DNA from: Candidatus Dojkabacteria bacterium
GTDB taxonomy: Bacteria; Patescibacteriota; Dojkabacteria; SC72; JAHDCA01
Reading direction: 5' to 3'
Assembly (NCBI GenBank): GCA_027036675.1
Contig: JALWDW010000013.1
Coordinates: 1-45,548, forward strand
DNA: 45,548 bases
Position numbers and translations under genes: made by a program. The notes below the pieces were generated by a model. The model made no database searches. It saw nothing but the letters and a program-made list of their open reading frames with translations, and was not told where the DNA came from. Shown in pieces: positions 18,248-26,277 of the stretch (position 1 is the stretch's first letter; each line of letters starts with the position of its first letter).

Positions 18248-18260
18248 TTGACATATAATC
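18248..18260 (+). promoter_or_regulatory. Orphan promoter-like 13-mer TTGACATATAATC
   Basis: Identical to the -10 region of mreB, here on the plus strand in the 196-bp gap between giant genes 2 and 3. No plus-strand gene follows; a transcript would run antisense into the 3' end of the 1303-residue gene. A run of eight C lies downstream (about 18293-18300). Confidence 0.3.
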
Positions 18261-18346
18261 CAACCCAATATCAAGCAATTTCGCAAGTACATCCCCCCCC
18301 GACCTTGTTGCCGAGGAGTTAGGCCAGAGGCATAAAATCAAGAGCA

Positions 18347-21300
18347 TTATTGGCGAGGGCTCCACCGACCTGTGTCAACGCCTGGTCGTCCGTGCGTTAT
18401 ACTATGCCCTCTTCCAGATCTAAACTGCCTGTATGTAGTTTGCCCACTTGATGAGGCAACTTGCAGTGGTACGTCATGTTGCAATACCAAAGAGATATCT
18501 TCTCCCTGATCGATGATCACATCGGTAGGTTCTTCAGGCGTATTGTTAAACTGCCTATCTACTGCACTTGCCAACAAACGGCCCATTACTCGATGAGTCT
18601 TTGCGTCCTCCCACGCATCCGAACCGCCATCAGCCTGCAAAACGTCTTCAACAAACTCGTCGATATCTCCTTCAGCGGCTTTCAATCCTCGCGTTCCCAA
18701 CTCCCCCAAAGCTTTCAAATGACGCTGTCCCCACGCTCGATACATACCTTTCACTATCTCGTGAGGTTCAAGATGTTTAGTTCTCTCACCCAACAACTCC
18801 CCAACCGCCGACAATACATCCCACAGCGACTTGGGATCCCCTTCAGATAATCCCAGTAGAGCATGCGCCTCGGCTGGCAATTGTTGCGAAAACTTCTGCA
18901 ATCTCACCGCAACGGTTTCAGCTCCGGTCAACCCAGACTGCCCCGGCGCCCTACTTTCCTGTACCGTCGTAGCCAAAACGCGGCTAATTTCCCGTAGCTG
19001 TCTGCTTATACTCGCATACCCTCTTTTTATAGCTCCCACATCAGGCATGACACCACCGACAAGCCTCCATGCCTGTTGATCTCCGTTCACTAGCTCGGGC
19101 ATGTACACTTTCGTTTCTTCACCATTTTGATCGTGAAAAGTCACATAGCCACTGTCGTCCACCGAGTACAAATCTCTACGGGGATCAGTTTTGGTCAAAT
19201 GGGACACGACATCATAAATGCCAGCACCCAAACGGTGCAGAGTATTTATATCGTCTCCACGTTCCTGCAAAATCTTGTTGGCCTGTATATATGCCTGAGT
19301 CAGACGTTCGACATACTCAGGAGTCTCCCCATCGTACTCTAGTATGTATATCCAAGGACTGTTTTTATACATCTCAGGATCACCTTCACGCATTAGGGTA
19401 TCAGGATACAATGATGCGCCATCGTTAAATAGATCCGTAGTCTTGAGCGCGGATAGCTCTTCCCACTCTTTTTGTAAATCCAATGCAATATTGTTTACAC
19501 GTTTGGCGAACTCTAACTTCTTCATTTTATTTTCTTTCTTCCTTAATTCGCCCATCACTGTGCCATACTCGGTCAATAACTTACCGATCCGTACATGATG
19601 CGAAAGAACATTCCCCAAATGTCTCACCTCGTTTTCGACTGATTGCATTGTGGATAGGACTCTATACCCTTCGGTGCCGGGCAAACGGACCTCGCCACCC
19701 TCCCCCTCCGAGGCTACACCGATTTTGTTACGCATATTCTCGGCCAATATTGTATCAGATGGTGAAAACTTCGAAGGGACCTCAAAATTGATCGCATCTA
19801 CTCGACTACCGACCCTCTCCGCTTGCTCCCGTACTTCACTATTCGCCTGATGGTAGGTATCAGCTACCCCTACGATCGTTCCCATGCCGTACTGATCTGG
19901 TCGAAAGCTTTGCAAATGGACATCACCTCCGAGCACTACCATGCCGACCGCATGACGGTTTTGGGTTGCCGTATCTCCAATTTCGTCATGGGGATCGTGC
20001 CAGACGACACCAAGTCTACCTGAGTTCTTATCTAGCCAAGTGCGGAGTCGCGATGGTTCTTCGACAACTCTTTCGTATTCGCCTTGCACAGTAAGCGTCG
20101 ATTGTTCCCATTGTCCTATGAAACTCAATGGGTACTCGACCGGGCGCATTTCCGCCGGCGCCATAGCCACACCTATATTGTATGCTTGAAGCACATCTTC
20201 CACCGAAACCCTACCTTTGCGTATGAAGCCCTCTATGTCCTGAATCTCATTTGTCCATGAGTTTCCATTCACCGTTGATTGATCCAGCTTCGCGAATTTA
20301 TGTATCAGGTGCAATATTATCACCGCTCGTTTGACACCTTCTGGAACCTCTTGTACTTCCAATACGTCTCTAAGCTTATCGTCGCTAGGTGTGCCCGGTA
20401 CGACATGAATCGTGGAAGTTATCTTCATTGCAGACAACAAATCAGTACGGGATATGTAAGAGCTACCATTTTCACCATTATTTTCAGCGGTAAAAGCGGT
20501 AAATGGGTTAGGCTCCAAAACCGCTTCAACTACGGCACGTCCCAAATGTCGTTCAGCATCTATTGCCAGCCAACGGTCCGTCAATTGCAACCTCTCAAGC
20601 GGAGCGGTGTATTCCAGTACTGTTTCTACATTTTCGCTTTCAGGGTCCGACCATCTTGCCGAGCCAGCGTACATCTCTTTGGCAAGAGGCTCCGAGACAA
20701 GCATAAACACTTCATCCTGCCATCGTTTCACATTTTCATCATCAGATCGATTATCTAGCAAAATATCGACCACTTGCTTACGACTTTCCTCATTAGCCCA
20801 TATGCTCCTTCCGCCACCAATATGCTCCAACACGCGTTCCCTTTCGTCTACCGGAAGTGCGTGAACAACAGCGCGCATCGATGCCAATATTCGTACGACA
20901 CCCTTATTATCCGTCTTCCCCTGCGCAAAGTCCCACAGATTATCAGTATCCTCCAGTTCGTCCCATATTTTGTCCAATACTGATATAGCCGCGCCCTCTA
21001 TCACCGGCCGCGGGTCAGGCTCAAACACTGGATTTACTTTGGTCGTATCGTAGCGATTGACACGATATATACTCCAATGTTGCCTGAAAAGGTCGTTCAT
21101 TGCGTCAACAAACTGCTCTGGAGAATCAAACTGCAACCCTTCTGCAATACTTGGACGTTGAGCGACCAATAGGCTACCAAATAGGATCCCCTCTCCTGTA
21201 TCCAAAACCCTGACCTTCGCACTATAAGCGACTTCTGGTTGCACGACACCCTCATCTACCATCGTCTGTAGCCACGACTTTGCCGTATCGGCAATACGCA

Positions 21301-22258
21301 AAGGGCTCGTATCTTCAGGCAGATCCACAGCCTGCATGAAGCCTCCGTCAGTCCCCATGTAAAGTACAGGCTTATGAGTGTCTTCCGCTTTTTGCATCAT
21401 ACCTTCGGCGAGATATCCCGTCACCCGCAATTGATATCGCAGATCTGGATTAAAAACCTGGGAAACAACAGACATTTCATCGCGACGTCTGTATCCCGGT
21501 TCAGATATAGCCTCTTTATCAATTATCGTGTGCATTACCCTGGCAACCGGATCAGTGTACCCCCTAAATGCGTCGGGTCCATCCAAAACCCCAGAAATAG
21601 CCTCCTCTACCGCCTCCGCGTTTGCATCCAATATAGCGACCTTCGCCATACTCTTTGCTTGTACCGTCTCCTCCGGATCACCAAAATCGTCTTCATGTTC
21701 TACCCAAGCAAATAAAGCCCCTGCCTTTCTATCATCTCGTAGCATCGCACCCGCTATGTGTGCGTTCGTCTCTAAGACTGAGGGTGGTTGTACCTCTCCT
21801 GTTTGTATGGCTGCAAACTCCTGTGCTATCACCCTCTCAAACGCGCTCACCAGGCTTGTCGCTGATAGGACGGTCTCCTCAACGGTCTCCAGGTCAAGGG
21901 CTTGATCTCCCGTTTCAGGAATATCAGGAGGGTCAGCACCATCATTTGGCAAGGCCCCATCTTCCTTAGCCCCCACACCTGGTACCGTTCCATTAACCAA
22001 TCCAGAATCCTTGGCGCTATCATTATCTGCCTCGGCTGGACTAACCGACGGAGTTTGGGCTTCCCCCAGAGATTGGAAGTAGTCAAAGTCAAAGCCATCG
22101 CCACCCCCTTCTTGTCCTACTGATGGGGCACCATCACGTTGTTTCGCACCTAAATCGACCGACGAAGCAGGCCACGTAGATTGAAAACTGTCAAAGCTAC
22201 TAGAAACATCGGGCTCTTCACCTCTATCACCCCATACTTCACCAGACATAAGTATCAT
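18347..22258 (-). CDS. Giant unrecognised Cys-free protein, giant family member 2
   Basis: 1303 residues, acidic, with no cysteine, TM helix or signal peptide. The N-terminal about 125 residues are Gly/Asp/Ser/Pro-rich and look disordered, with two short motifs FDSFQ (22-26) and FDYFQ (58-62). The rest alternates long helices with short beta segments. A beta-hairpin-like element KPVLYMGTDGGFMQAVDLP (296-314) resembles one in the 746-residue protein, and a diverged second copy may lie at about 1029-1055, suggesting internal duplication. SVEDVLQAYNIGVAM (685-699), a Lys/Glu-rich coiled coil (about 890-935) and GDIDEFVEDVLQ (1197-1208) match its two neighbours. A DVIIDQGED segment (1246-1254) recalls VVIDRGDD and VVVERGDD in the others. 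No known domain recognised. Start 22258 lies 6 nt after TAAGAT; an ATG at 22249 is an alternative. Confidence 0.8.
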   Translation of the reverse strand: MILMSGEVWGDRGEEPDVSSSFDSFQSTWPASSVDLGAKQRDGAPSVGQEGGGDGFDFDYFQSLGEAQTPSVSPAEADNDSAKDSGLVNGTVPGVGAKEDGALPNDGADPPDIPETGDQALDLETVEETVLSATSLVSAFERVIAQEFAAIQTGEVQPPSVLETNAHIAGAMLRDDRKAGALFAWVEHEDDFGDPEETVQAKSMAKVAILDANAEAVEEAISGVLDGPDAFRGYTDPVARVMHTIIDKEAISEPGYRRRDEMSVVSQVFNPDLRYQLRVTGYLAEGMMQKAEDTHKPVLYMGTDGGFMQAVDLPEDTSPLRIADTAKSWLQTMVDEGVVQPEVAYSAKVRVLDTGEGILFGSLLVAQRPSIAEGLQFDSPEQFVDAMNDLFRQHWSIYRVNRYDTTKVNPVFEPDPRPVIEGAAISVLDKIWDELEDTDNLWDFAQGKTDNKGVVRILASMRAVVHALPVDERERVLEHIGGGRSIWANEESRKQVVDILLDNRSDDENVKRWQDEVFMLVSEPLAKEMYAGSARWSDPESENVETVLEYTAPLERLQLTDRWLAIDAERHLGRAVVEAVLEPNPFTAFTAENNGENGSSYISRTDLLSAMKITSTIHVVPGTPSDDKLRDVLEVQEVPEGVKRAVIILHLIHKFAKLDQSTVNGNSWTNEIQDIEGFIRKGRVSVEDVLQAYNIGVAMAPAEMRPVEYPLSFIGQWEQSTLTVQGEYERVVEEPSRLRTWLDKNSGRLGVVWHDPHDEIGDTATQNRHAVGMVVLGGDVHLQSFRPDQYGMGTIVGVADTYHQANSEVREQAERVGSRVDAINFEVPSKFSPSDTILAENMRNKIGVASEGEGGEVRLPGTEGYRVLSTMQSVENEVRHLGNVLSHHVRIGKLLTEYGTVMGELRKKENKMKKLEFAKRVNNIALDLQKEWEELSALKTTDLFNDGASLYPDTLMREGDPEMYKNSPWIYILEYDGETPEYVERLTQAYIQANKILQERGDDINTLHRLGAGIYDVVSHLTKTDPRRDLYSVDDSGYVTFHDQNGEETKVYMPELVNGDQQAWRLVGGVMPDVGAIKRGYASISRQLREISRVLATTVQESRAPGQSGLTGAETVAVRLQKFSQQLPAEAHALLGLSEGDPKSLWDVLSAVGELLGERTKHLEPHEIVKGMYRAWGQRHLKALGELGTRGLKAAEGDIDEFVEDVLQADGGSDAWEDAKTHRVMGRLLASAVDRQFNNTPEEPTDVIIDQGEDISLVLQHDVPLQVASSSGQTTYRQFRSGRGHSITHGRPGVDTGRWSPRQ

Positions 22259-22764
22259 TTATTTATCTTAAATACGACCAACCGCCGCCGTCTTGACGGC
22301 CAATTTTCGAATTACCTTCAGCGTGTAATCATGTTGTGTCACTCCATCCATACACCAATCTACCATACTGACAGCGCCTACGTCAAACATGACGCCAAAA
22401 AATCAATCCGCACGTAGGATCAGGATATCAAGGATGGTCTATCCTCCACTCATCGCATCAGACACCCCGAATCATACACATTCGACAGGCGCAGTAGCGC
22501 TGTCGTTCAGCTAGATTACCACCATCACCATGTAGTAAGAACAGACATTTCACCCGACCCGAGGTCGGAGCACGCACCCGCCGTCGCTGGTTTTGTGCAC
22601 CAAGTACACAGAATGTGCCAGGGGTTGCCATAGATGGAAGTCTCCGCCACGGTTGACGCGAGAATACAACACGTAGTATGTCGATGATTGCGGGTGCCGT
22701 CAGGCCTTCTTGCTACACACTGTACATTGTGGTTATACCGATGATTGGAGCACAGTTAGTTCGC
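22259..22764. other. 506-bp gap upstream of giant family gene 2
   Basis: No supported gene. On the minus strand TAAGAT (22270-22265) ends 6 nt before the ATG at 22258. A perfect inverted repeat GCCGTC-TT-GACGGC (22287-22300) covers the expected -35 position and could be an operator. A second small one, CGTCA-AACA-TGACG, is at 22381-22394. No terminator-like hairpin is seen after the 1104-residue gene. Confidence 0.4.
22287..22300. promoter_or_regulatory. Possible operator: 6+6 bp inverted repeat at the -35 position of giant gene 2
   Basis: GCCGTC-TT-GACGGC, perfectly symmetric, 29-42 bp upstream of the ATG and 17 bp from the -10 candidate TAAGAT. The position fits a repressor site; no cognate regulator can be assigned. 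Confidence 0.3.
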
Positions 22765-25700
22765 CTATTTCCGTAACTTACTGGCATCCCTCCGTCCGGC
22801 GTACAGTTGGGTCCAATTTATATCATCTCTCATCTGTTGTATTATCCAACCTTCTAACTCAAACCGTACAGGTTGTGGTAAGTCGTCGAGACCAGTCAGT
22901 ACTTGGTTTGATACCCATGCATATGGGTCTATATCTTTATTAGCAAACGGAATATTACGAAATCGATTTAATATCCTAGCAATATCATTTACTCGTCTAG
23001 GTACATATGTACGCTTTTCATAAGGAGTCAGACCTTCCTCACCATTACTATCATTTGTGCTTGCCATCATCTTCTGTAATCGATCGATATCGTCCCACTT
23101 GTCCATAGGCAACAACGAGTATAACCTCACAATATCATCGTGCACTTTTTTACGCATCCTATTCATCAAATGTCGCCTTCGTTTTAATACTTCTGTCAAA
23201 ATTGTTACCATCGATGAGTTTTCTTCATACAAAAAAACAACGGTAGGAAGTTCTATTGTTATTTCCTGCCCATCAGCATCAATCCCTATCACTATACGTA
23301 CAGTATCAACATTCTCATCCACATCTGATCTGTGCACACCTACCAATTCATGATCACATTCTTGCATAGCCTGTTCCCAGAGACAATCTAATACCCATAC
23401 CATTTCTTCACTTTTTTTCAAACGCCCATTCTCAAAAAACGATGGAAGTACAGGACGATTCTCCTCCTTGCGCCGTAATGGATCCACCCACCGTCCAAAG
23501 TCCGTATTCGGATCCAATATGACGTTAACTTCTGCCTCATTCATCCTATGATTGGGCCACTGCACCGAGTCATTCATCTTAATCAGCTCGGCTACTTTGA
23601 CCAAACGGTGCCACGTCCGTAACAGTCGTTCCTCAACCATCCGCAATCCTTCATCAGACAAAAACGTCCGTTCCATATCATCATCTGTATTCAGTGATTC
23701 ATACAATCCAGACAATTCTTCCAATATACAATCTGGTTTGCTATTTTCATCAAATAGCTTTAGCTTCCACCCTTCAAGCAAAAATCTACGTAAATCATCT
23801 AGTCGCTCCTGTACAGCCTCCAGCTGACGCTTTTGCGTATCATATTCTATCAAGCCGGCCTTCGTTATCTCATAAAATTGTCCAATTCGCTTCTCCATCT
23901 CTGCACTATCGCAGTCTTCACTCGATCGACAATAAACGGTGTACTCCGCCTTATCATCACCGCGCTCCACAACGACCGTCTCCTGACTCACTGCATCTCC
24001 GAGACCTTCCGCTAAATCTGACAACCTACTGGCGATGCGAATTTCCTGATACATTCCTTCTTCGGCGCTACTGGAAGCTACAGTCACCATATTGACAGCT
24101 GACACGATATCCTCCAGTCCCTCAGGATAATTATCAGCATACTTTACCAAGGCTTTTTTGGCATCATCATCTTCATCCGGATGCAATAAGTATTTGATAG
24201 TCTGCCATGTAAACATAGCCCGCTTCTGTTCGTCGGACAGTGACTGCATCCATTCCTCTGTAGCATAATAGCTTCCATGCCTGATCGCCCACAGGATGTC
24301 GCGATACGGTATTCCATCATTACCCATCAAACCTACAGCCATTTGCAAGGTATGAAGGGTGTTCAAAATATCACGGGCGGCCTCCATAGTGTCATGTGGG
24401 TAAGATGCGAACCATGTATCGACCATATACGGCAGTTCGCGTGCCCGCACAGCCTCTCTATATACTTGCTCGAGGTACTTAACTATACGAGTCTCATATA
24501 CCAAACTTTGCCCATCCAAGTCAGAAGTCACCATTTCAAGCAATAACTCCGGACTGTAGTCTATCACATCCAGACCTACTTCCTCCATGTTACGTTCTAC
24601 ACCGTCGCCACGCGCTTGTTTACTATCACCAAGCGCCACTTGCATAGCTTGTTCCAAAAGTTTCTGTGTTTTCTTTGATAAACTCAAATACATAGCGCGC
24701 AAGGTTGCCAGGCGCGGAGCAAGGATAGTCGATAAATCATTTTCGTCGTAATGTTCATTCGCATACGTAGACACTTGCTTTGCCAAGGCACTTGCAAACG
24801 CAATTGCAGACATTTGTAAATATTCCTGATCAGTGGACACCATACTTACAATATTTCCGTCATTATCACTTTTTCGCAATACATTTGACAATGGAGACCC
24901 CCTCAAGGCAGTTTCAAAACCATCACTTATAATACGATCATGCAAATCCCGTCCACCCCAATGTCCGTCCAATTGCGCCATTGATGCACCGATAGTCCAC
25001 GCCGTATATAAGTACATCGCCCTACGGTACAAATCTTGCGTCAGGTCTTCTTGCGGAAGTTCCATTCCTCCCTTTGCCCGAGCATCCCACCAGTTCATCA
25101 GAGCTGTTTCGATATATAAATCCATACCTCCCGCGCTATCCGGCAAAGGCTCTGGCAATCGAACGGGACGTACAACCACTTTACCTTCTTTATTCATCCG
25201 TGGTACGAAAATCATCCGACGGGATTCACTTCCATCCTGCTCATCCAGATCATCCGGCACCCATGTATTTTGTTCCAGTGCGGCCAACACCATACTCACC
25301 ATCTCAACCCTTGATGCGATATTCGCTGGTCCCAAAGGTTCATCAAGACCCAAGTCTTTACGCGTTTCCTCCAGATCAGGTTTATTGTAATCACGCCACC
25401 AAGGGTGCAATGTGGTTATCACATCACTTTGAGCGGTGATGAGAGCAAAGGGATCAAACGGTTTACCTTGCTTTACTCTATCCTTTATTCTGTGACTTAG
25501 TTTTTCTATTATATTGGACTCCCTTGCCGACACCCATGCCTCGCGGATGTCACCGAGACTAGGTGGGGGTGTTAGACCCACTCCAGGGAGTGGCATTTGA
25601 CGCGGAGCCGATGCTTTGCGCAATGTATCTGACCATTCTCTTGCAGCATGGGCAGACAACACCCTCATGGCCGAAGATACAGCACCCACTGTTGGGGCTC

Positions 25701-26079
25701 CGTCGCCTTTGTCATCAAAAATGCTGTCGTCCCCCACTCCTTCCTTCTGTGATTGAGCCAATTCGTGCGTAATCTCTCTCATTGGCGAATTCATCTGCGC
25801 GAGAGCGGCGATCAACTGCGTGCCACCAGGACCTGCAGGTTCACTATCGAGCATGGGACTCTGCGACGTAGGTTCGTGGTCTTCTCGTGCTCCTCTGGAC
25901 ACTCTTTGCCGTAATATACTCTCAAGTTCACATAGAGGACAAGTCCTCTCTATTCTTGCCCAAATCCACTGTATAGCGTCAGCTGTTGGACTATGTGGGT
26001 CTTGCTCGTCAACCAATGCCCGACCAAATAATCCATCTTCCGGTCTCCCAAATGTTTTTTTAGGTCCATCATCAGCCAT
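22765..26079 (-). CDS. Giant unrecognised protein, giant family member 1
   Basis: 1104 residues from the ATG at 26079 (a GTG at 26082 directly precedes it). Soluble, mostly helical, no signal peptide. Unlike its two neighbours it has cysteines, including CPLC near the N-terminus (about 47-50). Features matching the family: PYRDILWAIRHGSYY (about 591-605) at the position of the DVLQA motif; VVVERGDD (about 702-709); a long coiled coil (about 728-770); a beta segment with DADGQEITIELP (about 934-945); and a C-terminal IDPYAWVSNQVL (about 1050-1061). Similarity to the other two is weaker than theirs to each other. No known domain recognised. It is divergent from the beta-propeller gene across 198 bp and first in a three-gene tandem, but each gene has its own promoter-like box. 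Confidence 0.8.
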   Translation of the reverse strand: MADDGPKKTFGRPEDGLFGRALVDEQDPHSPTADAIQWIWARIERTCPLCELESILRQRVSRGAREDHEPTSQSPMLDSEPAGPGGTQLIAALAQMNSPMREITHELAQSQKEGVGDDSIFDDKGDGAPTVGAVSSAMRVLSAHAAREWSDTLRKASAPRQMPLPGVGLTPPPSLGDIREAWVSARESNIIEKLSHRIKDRVKQGKPFDPFALITAQSDVITTLHPWWRDYNKPDLEETRKDLGLDEPLGPANIASRVEMVSMVLAALEQNTWVPDDLDEQDGSESRRMIFVPRMNKEGKVVVRPVRLPEPLPDSAGGMDLYIETALMNWWDARAKGGMELPQEDLTQDLYRRAMYLYTAWTIGASMAQLDGHWGGRDLHDRIISDGFETALRGSPLSNVLRKSDNDGNIVSMVSTDQEYLQMSAIAFASALAKQVSTYANEHYDENDLSTILAPRLATLRAMYLSLSKKTQKLLEQAMQVALGDSKQARGDGVERNMEEVGLDVIDYSPELLLEMVTSDLDGQSLVYETRIVKYLEQVYREAVRARELPYMVDTWFASYPHDTMEAARDILNTLHTLQMAVGLMGNDGIPYRDILWAIRHGSYYATEEWMQSLSDEQKRAMFTWQTIKYLLHPDEDDDAKKALVKYADNYPEGLEDIVSAVNMVTVASSSAEEGMYQEIRIASRLSDLAEGLGDAVSQETVVVERGDDKAEYTVYCRSSEDCDSAEMEKRIGQFYEITKAGLIEYDTQKRQLEAVQERLDDLRRFLLEGWKLKLFDENSKPDCILEELSGLYESLNTDDDMERTFLSDEGLRMVEERLLRTWHRLVKVAELIKMNDSVQWPNHRMNEAEVNVILDPNTDFGRWVDPLRRKEENRPVLPSFFENGRLKKSEEMVWVLDCLWEQAMQECDHELVGVHRSDVDENVDTVRIVIGIDADGQEITIELPTVVFLYEENSSMVTILTEVLKRRRHLMNRMRKKVHDDIVRLYSLLPMDKWDDIDRLQKMMASTNDSNGEEGLTPYEKRTYVPRRVNDIARILNRFRNIPFANKDIDPYAWVSNQVLTGLDDLPQPVRFELEGWIIQQMRDDINWTQLYAGRRDASKLRK

Positions 26080-26085
26080 CACATA

Positions 26086-26094
26086 TTTGTATCA
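26086..26094 (-). promoter_or_regulatory. Extended -10 of giant family gene 1
   Basis: Minus strand TGA-TACAAA (26094-26086), ending 6 nt before the ATG at 26079. Leaderless transcript predicted. Confidence 0.5.
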
Positions 26095-26277
26095 CCAACT
26101 TAATGCGGGCAGTATTTCCCGAAGTCTTTTATGCGACTTCGTATCATCGTACATTTCCATGATTATACCAGCACTACACCCCCAAAAACAACCTTATAGG
26201 CTGTAGCTATCTCATCTTCACTTACACTCATCGATATGATATTGTGTAATATGGATTAATATAAATAAAGTATTCTG

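Noticed and set aside
18290-18300. Run of C residues as a phase-variable tract
   Set aside because: It lies outside any coding region or promoter spacing; a single homopolymer is weak evidence.
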